In this document: positions 11,801-21,867 of the stretch, piece after piece | Layout of the letters: every line of letters begins with the position of its first letter | Position numbering within the stretch: position 1 is the stretch's first letter | Source of the DNA: Barthelona sp. PCE | Taxonomy: Eukaryota; Metamonada: BaSk clade | Assembly: GCA_040285745.1 (NCBI GenBank) | Contig: JAUFOR010000005.1 | Coordinates: 372,001-436,000 of the forward strand | Length of the DNA: 64,000 nucleotides | Reading direction: 5' to 3' | The notes under the pieces: model-generated | The model's database searches: none | Seen by the model: the letters and a program-made list of their open reading frames with translations, nothing else | What the model was told of the DNA's origin: nothing | Position numbers and translations under genes: made by a program

Positions 11801-12324
11801 ATTTATCATTGAGCCTGATCGATTCAACCTTCTGTTTCATGACGGAGAATGTCGCGTTTCCACACTCTCTCGCTCATTTAACTTCTAAGTTTGACATTTT
11901 GCTAAAAAGAAATGATATTTTGGACTCTCCCGAATTCATATCTTTGTTTTTGCAACGTCTCGCGCACATCATTGGTGTCCTCACCCTCTTGCCGTCCACA
12001 GACAATCTTTTTATGCTCTCAAGAACATTCGCCCCAACACCTTCACCATCTCCAGTAATTGGTCTCACACCAGTGCATCAGAACCCTTCTGAGTACAGTA
12101 CCGTGGCCATCAAGTCCGATATGATCAGTCCCTCCTTCTCCCCGTTCACAAACATGTCAGTTTTAACTGAGAATGCAATTTTTGAGTTTGATCACTTTAC
12201 AGCAACAGACGACTTAATCCAGCCTGACAAGTTCCGCACCATCAGTGTTTCTCCTTTTGCTGGTTCTGTCGATAATTACGTCCCTATACAACAATATTGT
12301 GTCCATAATAAGCGTTCCAATTAA
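8803..12324 (+). CDS. large unknown protein, possible degenerate GT5-like C-terminal region
   Basis: The ORF is open from an upstream GTG; the first in-frame ATG is 8803 (1173 residues), and a second, perhaps more natural, start is 8887 (MDVSNIMSPF). No signal peptide or clear membrane segment is seen. Residues from about 825 to 1080 show the order of elements of glycogen/starch synthase N-terminal GT5 domains: HGHDLVLKLCKAISEYG, a strand IIVFAPHH, GFPLFCIH, FYCKAVLEALLKL, PLVIFSVNAFTAITGTILK, SVIYLFSDHLFG, LNSFGLDLN, then TFCFMTENVAFPHSLA. The KxGGLxD and HxxDW signatures of active GT5 enzymes are absent, so any relationship would be structural or catalytically dead. The N-terminal two thirds matched nothing I know. 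The C-terminus is Ser/Thr/Pro-rich and probably disordered. The gene ends 28 bp from a convergent neighbour. Confidence 0.8.
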   Translation: MFFPKNSTQKDSLTTFSVTDLVLLFKDNMDVSNIMSPFVSRLLASLRRLDGFRALIGLAEEESCRPTSSYVTPIVTPSSPHFSRSMSYDDVFTYSSSLSSSREFFFEFLFTWKHNILSKDQFHEHCCVDDTHARFVFPAKIFYYVDDHTFLSRLFLDAMTYTLMSQYVPELKLVKYDLLHQFDLQALTSSLVRLFSYVSCADFNTRMAEFIESGEIMDDSTFEKILLFLALTGIENERFNDYVSVISTRDNAFPVKIMAFFDGCPWVSFLNSENYEHYRILNATPFSINRFDYPVSFDKDKLWVAIQTNFGETKLEYVTYDTFARRNEFEPSPVDGYINAALFKFSQNGDFVVLKHCRYQVVASIRSPFLIHEQLPCFVDQLALRENDMPTCVPYVASYPEKIELSPTVEVYINIPVIKFPRFIMPDVSRYATWTALSSAVKTELQSKSCLVLPDLDFFCTRSRENDNIPVFMEGEISPLLNSVLNATPGTFCSSVLLHIDDVSLLKVVINSGIIPVARFVTTGFLDFVECDQTSAASFINWLHSLSDIVGPQNIVADFTSTFGDHVFHSLAIELAMCAPGIVPLISEDNAVQTRAIANDIIKCTPGSGWAVEFKHLCGQATKVIGFLRQSYGNFKLFVFNASPHASIIYPVFQDAIKNVMISDNYEPYPFEFYVSFNGQWYELCEFFSTFVFMELTQFESTCYTLKVIHKNDVSPKQLKAIYEDAFDRLVEFLDHGHPIDTNMLCAKFLTCVHRKNGIEYLNQGQVVAFFRSIETHLSKADDFVNILHRMLASITLQPAVLNTLMHLGEKTQGTLLSAVLEVEKHSKGPIIVVLPSLHGHDLVLKLCKAISEYGISIIVFAPHHNSAPVQHVQNVTTFIGDDRVTFGLHRGSFQGFPLFCIHSFDYSSSFSLQNSVFYCKAVLEALLKLNIDPLVIFSVNAFTAITGTILKQHFSCCMNTSVIYLFSDHLFGMCSASETLLNSFGLDLNHLLCGCNNVNLSLSLIDSTFCFMTENVAFPHSLAHLTSKFDILLKRNDILDSPEFISLFLQRLAHIIGVLTLLPSTDNLFMLSRTFAPTPSPSPVIGLTPVHQNPSEYSTVAIKSDMISPSFSPFTNMSVLTENAIFEFDHFTATDDLIQPDKFRTISVSPFAGSVDNYVPIQQYCVHNKRSN

Positions 12325-12352
12325 TAATAAAAAATTGATTTTTTATTTCCAA

Positions 12353-13432
12353 TTATAGACATTTGATTGTCTTTGAACGTGTAGACTGCATCTTGATATC
12401 AATTTGGTTACCCTGGCTGCCTGCAATATCTTTAATAACATACTCTCCAGAAGTAAGAGAAGTTCCTTCACGGGAGTCACAATCATTAAGAGTAACAGCA
12501 CCAAACCAACCCTCGGGAGCAGTGATGCGGGCAGATGTGTCTGAAGCAAGACCTATTTCGAGGACACCAATGCTGGAAATCATATCAATATGAGAAGAAG
12601 CAACGTCCGGCTCTTCAACGTTGTTGATTTTGATGAAACCACTCTTGGTGTTGAACTCAGCACCGACAATGACATCATCACCAACTGTGTTTGTGGCGTT
12701 GAAGTATCGAGACAACGTGAGAGTCTCAATACGAGAAGTGGAGATAGGTGACTTAATGAAATTGGTTGTGATGTTACCCCAGTGGACAGTACCAGTATCG
12801 AGATCCATGTACGAGAAGGCTACCTTTGTCTCGTCACCGACAAATACAATTGGAGCGTTGACATCAGTATCATTGCTGAACACGAAACCTGAAGTGGAAC
12901 CAACGTGGATTCCGTGCCACTGTTTGCCAGCTGGATAACGGACAGTAAAGAGAACAACGTGGCACTCGCTTGCAAGCTGACCACTTGTTTGCTTCAGATG
13001 GAAGACAACAGCGTTATCGATTGTGGAGTTGTCGTGGGGGTTATCAATGATGACAACATCAGATTTTCGAGCTGCGAACAGATTGTCTTTCATGTTCTTG
13101 TGCTGCTCTGTGACAGTGATATCCGTAGCAGTGGAGTCCTCGATCATGTGCAGGCCCATCAACGTGACGTTAAAAGTCAGAGAATTGACGTTAGATGGGA
13201 GTGTATGCTCATAGGTTGTTGTAAATTTTAGATTGGTACACAGAAGGGTTTTGCCCAAGATAACAACAGTAAGTGCAATAAGACCGAGAAGAATGAGTGT
13301 TCCTATGCAACCACAACACGTACATTCTTTTGTTTCCTTGCTCATGCCTTTCAGGCGCATATACAAGGAACTTTGTTTGGATATTCTGGCTCTTCTACCG
13401 TCAGGGAGGCGAACTATTTCACTATTTGACAT
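12353..13432 (-). CDS. type II single-pass membrane protein with beta-rich ectodomain
   Basis: A 359-residue protein with a basic cytoplasmic N-terminus (LPDGRRARISKQ), a CTCCGC cysteine cluster (possible acylation site) immediately before one hydrophobic helix at about residues 45-65, and a ~290-residue outer domain with several N-x-S/T sites. The outer part has short alternating strands ending in a repeated V.I.V.....G pattern, reminiscent of DUF4097/adhesin-like beta-solenoid domains, but this is only an impression. An initiator-like TCACA lies about 20 nt upstream of the ATG. The function is unknown; a surface or endomembrane role is inferred from topology. Confidence 0.75.
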   Translation of the reverse strand: MSNSEIVRLPDGRRARISKQSSLYMRLKGMSKETKECTCCGCIGTLILLGLIALTVVILGKTLLCTNLKFTTTYEHTLPSNVNSLTFNVTLMGLHMIEDSTATDITVTEQHKNMKDNLFAARKSDVVIIDNPHDNSTIDNAVVFHLKQTSGQLASECHVVLFTVRYPAGKQWHGIHVGSTSGFVFSNDTDVNAPIVFVGDETKVAFSYMDLDTGTVHWGNITTNFIKSPISTSRIETLTLSRYFNATNTVGDDVIVGAEFNTKSGFIKINNVEEPDVASSHIDMISSIGVLEIGLASDTSARITAPEGWFGAVTLNDCDSREGTSLTSGEYVIKDIAGSQGNQIDIKMQSTRSKTIKCL

Positions 13433-13450
13433 TTGTAAAAGCTAAATAGC

Positions 13451-13455
13451 TGTGA
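13451..13455 (-). promoter_or_regulatory. initiator-like TCACA after T-tract
   Basis: The minus strand reads TTTTCACAGC about 20 nt before the ATG at 13432. It matches the TCA[CT][AT] initiator of trichomonads and recurs at other genes in the window. A single site is weak evidence; the recurrence is the argument. Confidence 0.4.
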
Positions 13456-14062
13456 AAAGGAAAAAAAAACTAAAAACAAACTCACTGATGAAATCTCTTC
13501 TATTGATGGTTGGTTTCACCTTAGATATTCATAATTGCCTTTGACTTCCAGCATTAAAGCACCATAACAGTGAAGTAAACCCAAAACGTTTTGGGAATTC
13601 CTATTCAAATCATAATTTGAGTCAATAATAAGGGTAAACTAATGTAATTCATCGGTATTACCACAATACTCAACTTTATGGGCAAAAATCAGAAACTTTT
13701 CTACCAAACAGGCAACATACTGTAATTGTGGATATTCATCTTGAGTATATCGACTTTTCCCAGTTAATGCGTTAGTTTTTTTTAATGTGAATCCCATAAT
13801 GTTGAAAGAAGGCACGCTTTTTATACGATTTATAGGAGCAAATTTGCTTTAGGATAGTGCACACGATCTTCCTCGAATGCTCTATGAGCACTCTCATTCA
13901 ACTTTTCTTCTCTTTTGATCATAATAAAAAAAGAGCAATTGAACATTCTCAACGCAAGCTCAGCACTTTGATGCTAGCCTCCCAAGTAAGTACACAACTC
14001 TGAAATAAACTTCCAATAAGATGTGCTAGTTCTTTTTTCACTTCACAGAGTTTTTTGAAAAC

Positions 14063-14067
14063 TCATT
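14063..14067 (+). promoter_or_regulatory. initiator-like TCATT
   Basis: TCATT lies 11 nt before the ATG at 14079, in the position expected for a trichomonad-type initiator that fuses the transcription start to a very short leader. Confidence 0.4.
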
Positions 14068-14078
14068 AAATCACGTTT

Positions 14079-16163
14079 ATGCCTCGAAGATTAAATCATG
14101 GAGCACAGTTTAATGTCGAAGGAAAGTCATTCCAGTTTAAATGGTCTGATGATTCTCTTACCATATTGAGCAGTGAATCTAGTTCAAAGGAAGAAGAATT
14201 CATCGCCCAGGGGACTATTTTCAGCACCGCTCATGCCCAAAATGTCCCTGAATTTACTGAAGGAACTCTTTTAAAATGTTATAACTGTAATGATCTTTTT
14301 TATACATTTGGTCGTGTTAAATCGGTTGATTTCTTCCGATACTCCCATGAAACTAAAGAATTCACCCATGATTCACGTGTGAACAATTTAATCTCAAACG
14401 ACTACACCCATTGTTATTTCATCGACAGAAATACTTTTATGCATAAAAGGTCAGCAAATAGGAGCACTTTAAACATACTTGATGATACAGATAACGTGGC
14501 AGAGACTTTAGATTCTCCATTCATTTATTTAGGCTCACTCGGTCAATTTTTATTTATGAAGAATACATCATACATTGCACCGTTCAGGGTTGTTACCCAG
14601 GACAATGGAGAGAAGCAGTTTGTTGAGCTAGACCCCGTTGCTCCTAACAATGCGCATTACTATTTCGCAAATGGCGCGTCATACATGATTCTTTCTGCTT
14701 ATGTGGAGGACTTTGGTTATGAAAACTTTGTACTTACTTATTTAAAAGGTGATGAGTTCAAACCCCTTTATTTTTTGCAGTTATTTGAGTGTCTACGAAA
14801 ATGCCCTCATAACATCAAGAATATTGAACTTTTTATGCTATCTGTGGAAAGAAAAGAAGCTGTTTTCATTGGTATTATTGAAGGTAGTTATTGTATTTGC
14901 ACGATATTTAATGGTGTACTTTCATGTCATCCACTTTTAACGAACGGAAAAAAATTATTTATTCCTCAACATACCCCTGAGTTTGCTTTTGAATTTAACG
15001 CACTGCAACACATTTTAGATCAATTTTTCACAGAAAATAACAACATTTACAAATTTTCTTTTAAGGATTCATTACCATTAGAAAACTGTCTGTTTAATTT
15101 AAATTCTTTTGAAAACAATATCATTGGCGTCATCAACGATGCATTATTTTATAGATCAAAGGATTATTTTGTGATTTTTGACTTTAACAAAAATATTGTT
15201 TGGAAACAGGATTTTTTTAATGATTTCAGCAAGAAATGGAAAGAATACATCCCCTCGGTGCACCCTTTTAGCCATAATGGACTGTTTCATGTGAGAAACC
15301 GAGAGAATAATGGGTTTTTAACAAAACTACATGAATATTATTATGATTTTAATACTTTTTATTCAAAACATCCTGTTATTGCACATAAAATCACCAGTTC
15401 CCTTAATTTTTTTATTAATTGGGTGACTCCTGATGGTTTTATTCAAATCCCTCAATCAGAAAATTCGGTCTACTTCTACAAGTGGGGTGAGGTGGCACCA
15501 ACGCTGTTATGTCAACTTGAGGATGCCACAATAGTATCCAATGTACACTATTATGATAACCAGACACTTATTATTTCACAAGGTGGAGCAAAAAAAAAAC
15601 ATACTATTTTCAAGAAGATTGATAACGCCTTTATCATTACTGAGTCGTTATCGAATGATATTCGCGTTAATGCCTACAATACTGATATTCGAATCGTCTC
15701 AAAGAATGAAGGCACCGAGAAGTGGTTGTTTAACTCTGGTGACGATAGTGAATTCTTATTACCAAAGTTTGAATTTTCAACATTTATTGGTCCCCAGCTC
15801 ATGTTATGTGACGACGGAATCTACTCTATAAATGCAGATTGTTCGATTGAGAAAATAATTATTTTTAATTTTGTTGTAACTGCATGTAACTATAGTTTCT
15901 ATTTGGGTATTTTAAATGTCATCGTTCCTGATATTAGTACACGTCAGTTCCATCACATACGGTGTGAAATTGACGGTAATATTATCGTAAAGAATGAAGA
16001 TTTATCCATTGACATAGAAGATTTCTTTTTCAGTTCAGATATCCATTCTCTTGATGATATAACCGTTGTTTCTGGTAATGATGGAGCTCCATTATCTACC
16101 TACATTAGATACAATAGAAAAATTGAACAAAATGTTCATAGAGGATATCTTGTGATACAGTAA
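14079..16163 (+). CDS. paralogous family member 1, probable WD/beta-propeller-like protein
   Basis: A 694-residue soluble protein with no signal peptide or membrane helix. It begins MPRRL, and about residue 30 has SLTILSSES, matching GVTLLSSEP in the 700-residue protein at 32969. A third, more diverged relative begins MPRKV at 41175 (minus strand). All three are rich in short aromatic beta strands (for example YFIDRNTF, HYYFANGASYMIL) without clear WD dipeptides, suggesting a propeller-like fold. This is an inference from strand periodicity. The stop codon runs into TAAA, a trichomonad-style polyadenylation signal. The tandem repeat array begins about 125 bp downstream. The function is unknown. 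Confidence 0.8.
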   Translation: MPRRLNHGAQFNVEGKSFQFKWSDDSLTILSSESSSKEEEFIAQGTIFSTAHAQNVPEFTEGTLLKCYNCNDLFYTFGRVKSVDFFRYSHETKEFTHDSRVNNLISNDYTHCYFIDRNTFMHKRSANRSTLNILDDTDNVAETLDSPFIYLGSLGQFLFMKNTSYIAPFRVVTQDNGEKQFVELDPVAPNNAHYYFANGASYMILSAYVEDFGYENFVLTYLKGDEFKPLYFLQLFECLRKCPHNIKNIELFMLSVERKEAVFIGIIEGSYCICTIFNGVLSCHPLLTNGKKLFIPQHTPEFAFEFNALQHILDQFFTENNNIYKFSFKDSLPLENCLFNLNSFENNIIGVINDALFYRSKDYFVIFDFNKNIVWKQDFFNDFSKKWKEYIPSVHPFSHNGLFHVRNRENNGFLTKLHEYYYDFNTFYSKHPVIAHKITSSLNFFINWVTPDGFIQIPQSENSVYFYKWGEVAPTLLCQLEDATIVSNVHYYDNQTLIISQGGAKKKHTIFKKIDNAFIITESLSNDIRVNAYNTDIRIVSKNEGTEKWLFNSGDDSEFLLPKFEFSTFIGPQLMLCDDGIYSINADCSIEKIIIFNFVVTACNYSFYLGILNVIVPDISTRQFHHIRCEIDGNIIVKNEDLSIDIEDFFFSSDIHSLDDITVVSGNDGAPLSTYIRYNRKIEQNVHRGYLVIQ

Positions 16164-16307
16164 ATTTTTTTTTTTTCCCACGCATTTTTCTTAACATACT
16201 TGGATGTAAGCCATCCTTAAATAAACACACTCTAATATAAATAGTTCTATTTAGTATTTAGCAGTATAAACAGGTCACACTAGCGTTGGGTACTCGGATT
16301 CTCAGCC

Positions 16308-17694
16308 ATTCAAGAGCATGACGTAAGACCCTGTGGGTGGTCAATGTGATCAACGGCACACCTCGTCGGCTAAAACGGCATTTCAGCCATGCACTACACA
16401 GGAGGGATTGCCGGTATGCAATATTCAGTAGCATTTATTTTCAAGCAGTGCTTTTGAGTTATATATAGTACAGTAACTGTGTGTGCGTATATGATTAAGC
16501 TGTATAAGTTAATTTAGGGGTTGTAAAATTCATTGAAAAAAAAAAAAGTTTAATTAGTAATTTTTAACTAACTGTGGGTCTCTACCGTTTGATTATACCA
16601 CTATTTTCGATATACTTAACCTCTAATTACGTGAGATGGGGGAGAAAACTGACCGGAAATTGTGAATAACCAATACGGTACTTGACACTTTGGCTTGAAC
16701 TTTTCCGTCAAACTAACAATTTGGAGTTTGGAGTGTGTAGCTCAGTGGTAGACTCTACCTTTTGAAAAGTTTTGGTGGAGGCAATTTGCTACTATATGTA
16801 ATGCCCATAGAAAACTATGAACGATTATAAAGGATAGTAGGGAGATTCTTTACAGAGGTCATGGTACCGCATACGGGCTACCATCTTCAGTTTGAAAGTC
16901 ATACATCTCGTATTTCAATTACTAAGCAGTACAACTAGAATAAATAGGAAAACTGGTTATAACACCAGCATATGTTCTATTCCATTCTCTGTTCAAAATC
17001 AACTGCAAGATCTTCCTAACAGGGATACGATTGTAATGTCATGCTTGTTTATCGTATTGTTATTGGATTACAGAATGTTTTCTGAAATATTTTTTTCCTA
17101 ATCCAAATCTTCCACCAACCTCAATATGAAGTGTAACCCATTGTATAAGGCCTGTCTCCTCATTTATAAAAAAGAAAATCAAAAATGATTAATTGCCTAC
17201 TTCCAAAAAAAGTATAAATATTAGTAATTCCTGTATGAAACATTGGAAAGTTCAATTAAAAAATCTAAAACTTCAATTACGTGCGCAGTATGCCCGTGTC
17301 ACGAAAACCCGTGCTCGTCCACACTGAAACAGCCGATTTATATGCTTCAACAGCCACTGAGTTGTAGTCAAACAAGGTTGCACTGAATAAAAAATAACAG
17401 CCCAATGCCGTCCAAACTGTTGCCCTCTTCGCCAAAGTGCCCGTCCTCGCTGCTGTGATGCCCGTGGGAATTTTGAGTGATCCGTGAAAACGGTGATAAA
17501 ACAAAATGCGAAATGTTCATGCTGTGCCACTACGATGTGAGGCCCTGTTGTTGTCTTAAGGTCCGACCAGCTTGCTTAGTGCGTTTTGAGCGGGTAAATT
17601 GGTTTTCAGTACAACATGTCGATACAACGCTTTATCTATCTGTTGTTAATGTGTACTCGGATTTCCTGTTATTAATGTGTACTCAGATTTCCTG
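16308..17694 (+). repeat. array copy 1
   Basis: 1387 bp. The tRNA-like fragment starts at 16731. It carries the private variants GAAAGTCATACATC and GGTTATAACACCAGC that are otherwise found only in copy 7, and the ACTAACAATTTGG leader shared with copy 2. Confidence 0.9.
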
Positions 17695-19076
17695 CATTCA
17701 AGAGCATGACGTAAGACCCTGTGGGTGGTCAATGTGATCAACGGCACACCTCGTCGGCTAAAACGGCATTTCAGCCATGCACTACACAGGAGGGATTGCC
17801 GGTATGCAATATTCAGTAGCATTTATTTTCAAGCAGTGCTTTTGAGTTATATATAGTACAGTAACTGTGTGTGCGTATATGATTAAGCTATATAAGTTAA
17901 TTTAGGGGTTGAAAAATTTATTGAAAAAAAAAAATGTTAATTAGTAATTTTTAACTGATTTTGGGTCTCTGCCGTTTGATTATACCACTATTTTCGATAT
18001 ACTTAACCTCTAATTACGTGAGATGGGGGAGAAAACTGACCGGAAATTGTGAATAACCAATACGGTACTTGACACTTTGGCTTGAACTTTTCCGTCAAAC
18101 TAACAATTTGGAGTTTGGAGTGTGTAGCTCAGTGGTAGACTCTACCTTTTCAAAAGTTTTGGTGGAGTTGCTACTGTTTGTAATGCCCATAGAAAACTAT
18201 GAACGATTATAAAGGATAGTAGGAGATTCTTTACAGAGATTATGGTGCCGCATATGGGCTACCATCTTCAGTTTGAAAGTCCGTACATCTCGTATTTCAA
18301 TTACTAAGCAGTACAACTAGAATAAATAGGAAAACTAGTGATAACACCAGTATATGTTCAATTCCATTCTCTGTTCAAAATCAACTGCAAGATCTTCCTA
18401 ACAGGGATACGATTGTAATGTCATGCTTGTTTATCGTATTGTTATTGGATTACAGAATGTTTTCTGAAATATTTTTTTCCTAATCCAAATCTTCCACCAA
18501 CCTCAATATGAAGTGTAACCCATTGTATAAGGCCTGTCTCCTCATTTATAAAAAAGAAAATCAAAAATGATTAATTGCCTACTTCCAAAAAAAGTATAAA
18601 TATTAGTAATTCCTGTATGAAACATTGGAAAGTTCAATTAAAAAATCTAAAACTTCAATTACGTGCGCAGTATGCCCGTGTCACGAAAACCCGTGCTCGT
18701 CCACACTGAAACAGCCGATTTATATGCTTCAACAGCCACTGAGTTGTAGTCAAACAAGGTTGCACTGAATAAAAAATAACAGCCCAATGCCGTCCAAACT
18801 GTTGCCCTCTTCGCCAAAGTGCCCGTCCTCGCTGCTGTGATGCCCGTGGGAATTTTGAGTGATCCGTGAAAACGGTGATAAAACAAAATGCGAAATGTTC
18901 ATGCTGTGCCACTACGATGTGAGGCCCTGTTGTTGTCTTAAGGTCCGACCAGCTTGCTTAGTGCGTTTTGAGCGGGTAAATTGGTTTTCAGTACAACATG
19001 TCGATACAACGCTTTATCTATCTGTTGTTAATGTGTACTCGGATTTCCTGTTATTAATGTGTACTCAGATTTCCTG
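17695..19076 (+). repeat. array copy 2
   Basis: 1382 bp. The tRNA-like fragment starts at 18118. The leader is the copy-1 type (ACTAACAATTTGG), the middle is the interior type (GAAAGTCCGTACATC), and the 3' part is copy-1 type (GAAATATTTTTTTCC), so it is a mosaic of edge and interior variants. Confidence 0.9.
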
Positions 19077-20473
19077 CATTCAAGAGCATGACGTAAGACC
19101 CTGTGGGTGGTCAATGTGATCAACGGCACACCTCGTCGGCTAAAACGGCATTTCAGCCATGCACTACACAGGAGGGATTGCCGGTATGCAATATTCAGTA
19201 GCATTTATTTTCAAGCAGTGCTTTTGAGTTATATATAGTACAGTAACTGTGTGTGCGTATATGATTAAGCTATATAAGTTAATTTAGGGGTTGAAAAATT
19301 TATTGAAAAAAAAAATGTTAATTAGTAATTTTTAACTGATTTTGGGTCTCTGCCGTTTGATTATACCACTATTTTCGATATACTTAACCTCTAATTACGT
19401 GAGATGGGGGAGAAAACTGACCGGAAATTGTGAATAACCAATACGGTACTTGACACTTTGGCTTGAACTTTTCCGTCAAATGACCATTTTAGAGATGGTA
19501 CAGTTGGAGTGTGTAGCTCAGTGGTAGACTCTACCTTTTGAAAAGTTTTGGTGGAGGCAATTTGCTACTATATGTAATGCCCATAGAAAACTATGAACGA
19601 TTATAAAGGATAGTAGGAGATTCTTTACAGAGATCATGGTGCCGCATACGGGCTACCATCTTCAGTTTGAAAGTCCGTACATCTCGTATTTCAATTACTA
19701 AGCAGTACAACTAGAATAAATAGGAAAACTAGTGATAACACCAGTATATGTTCAATTCCATTCTCTGTTCAAAATCAACTGCAAGATCTTCCCTAACAGG
19801 GATACGATTGTAATGTCATGCTTGTTTATCGTATTGTTATTGGATTACAGAATGTTTTCTGAAAACATTTTTTCCAATCCAAATCTTCCACCAACCTCAA
19901 TATGAAGTGTAACCCATTGTATAAGGCCTGTCTCCTCATTTATAAAAAAGAAAATCAAAAATGATTAATTGCCTACTTCCAAAAAAAAAGTATAAATATT
20001 AGTAATTCCTGTATGAAACATTGGAAAGTTCAATTAAAAAAATCTAAAACTTCAATTACGTGCGCAGTATGCCCGTGTCACGAAAACCCGTGCTCGTCCA
20101 CACTGAAACAGCCGATTTATATGCTTCAACAGCCACTGAGTTGTAGTCAAACAAGGTTGCACTGAATAAAAAATAACAGCCCAATGCCGTCCAAACTGTT
20201 GCCCTCTTCGCCAAAGTGCCCGTCCTCGCTGCTGTGATGCCCGTGGGAATTTTGAGTGATCCGTGAAAACGGTGATAAAACAAAATGCGAAATGTTCATG
20301 CTGTGCCACTACGATGTGAGGCCCTGTTGTTGTCTTAAGGTCCGACCAGCTTGCTTAGTGCGTTTTGAGCGGGTAAATTGGTTTTCAGTACAACATGTCG
20401 ATACAACGCTTTATCTATCTGTTGTTAATGTGTACTCGGATTTCCTGTTATTAATGTGTACTCAGATTTCCTG
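19077..20473 (+). repeat. array copy 3
   Basis: 1397 bp. The tRNA-like fragment starts at 19507 and is preceded by the longer leader TGACCATTTTAGAGATGGTA typical of copies 3-7. It has the interior variant GAAAACATTTTTTCC. Confidence 0.9.
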
Positions 20474-21867
20474 CATTCAAGAGCATGACGTAAGACCCTG
20501 TGGGTGGTCAATGTGATCAACGGCACACCTCGTCGGCTAAAACGGCATTTCAGCCATGCACTACACAGGAGGGATTGCCGGTATGCAATATTCAGTAGCA
20601 TTTATTTTCAAGCAGTGCTTTTGAGTTATATATAGTACAGTAACTGTGTGTGCGTATATGATTAAGCTATATAAGTTAATTTAGGGGTTGAAAAATTTAT
20701 TGAAAAAAAAAAATGTTAATTAGTAATTTTTAACTGATTTTGGGTCTCTGCCGTTTGATTATACCACTATTTTCGATATACTTAACCTCTAATTACGTGA
20801 GATGGGGGAGAAAACTGACCGGAAATTGTGAATAACCAATACGGTACTTGACACTTTGGCTTGAACTTTTCCGTCAAATGACCATTTTAGAGATGGTACA
20901 GTTGGAGTGTGTAGCTCAGTGGTAGACTCTACCTTTTGAAAAGTTTTGGTGGAGGCAATTTGCTACTATATGTAATGCCCATAGAAAACTATGAACGATT
21001 ATAAAGGATAGTAGGAGATTCTTTACAGAGATCATGGTGCCGCATACGGGCTACCATCTTCAGTTTGAAAGTCCGTACATCTCGTATTTCAATTACTAAG
21101 CAGTACAACTAGAATAAATAGGAAAACTAGTGATAACACCAGTATATGTTCAATTCCATTCTCTGTTCAAAATCAACTGCAAGATCTTCCTAACAGGGAT
21201 ACGATTGTAATGTCATGCTTGTTTATCGTATTGTTATTGGATTACAGAATGTTTTCTGAAAACATTTTTTCCAATCCAAATCTTCCACCAACCTCAATAT
21301 GAAGTGTAACCCATTGTATAAGGCCTGTCTCCTCATTTATAAAAAAGAAAATCAAAAATGATTAATTGCCTACTTCCAAAAAAAGTATAAATATTAGTAA
21401 TTCCTGTATGAAACATTGGAAAGTTCAATTAAAAAATCTAAAACTTCAATTACGTGCGCAGTATGCCCGTGTCACGAAAACCCGTGCTCGTCCACACTGA
21501 AACAGCCGATTTATATGCTTCAACAGCCACTGAGTTGTAGTCAAACAAGGTTGCACTGAATAAAAAATAACAGCCCAATGCCGTCCAAACTGTTGCCCTC
21601 TTCGCCAAAGTGCCCGTCCTCGCTGCTGTGATGCCCGTGGGAATTTTGAGTGATCCGTGAAAACGGTGATAAAACAAAATGCGAAATGTTCATGCTGTGC
21701 CACTACGATGTGAGGCCCTGTTGTTGTCTTAAGGTCCGACCAGCTTGCTTAGTGCGTTTTGAGCGGGTAAATTGGTTTTCAGTACAACATGTCGATACAA
21801 CGCTTTATCTATCTGTTGTTAATGTGTACTCGGATTTCCTGTTATTAATGTGTACTCAGATTTCCTG
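20474..21867 (+). repeat. array copy 4
   Basis: 1394 bp. The tRNA-like fragment starts at 20905. Interior-type variants throughout. Confidence 0.9.

Larger units (their letters stand above)
13433..14078. other. intergenic region between divergent genes
   Basis: 646 bp, AT-rich, between a minus-strand membrane-protein gene and the plus-strand paralog 1 gene. It holds an initiator-like TCACA (13451-13455, minus) and TCATT (14063-14067, plus). No RNA gene, repeat or long ORF was recognised. Confidence 0.5.

Noticed and set aside
17477-17737. 86-residue plus-strand ORF repeated in every array copy, overlapping the minus-strand 75 and 85-residue ORFs
   Set aside because: All frames in a near-identical repeat are conserved together; no start context, no motif, and copy 7 lacks it. 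Not annotated as a gene.
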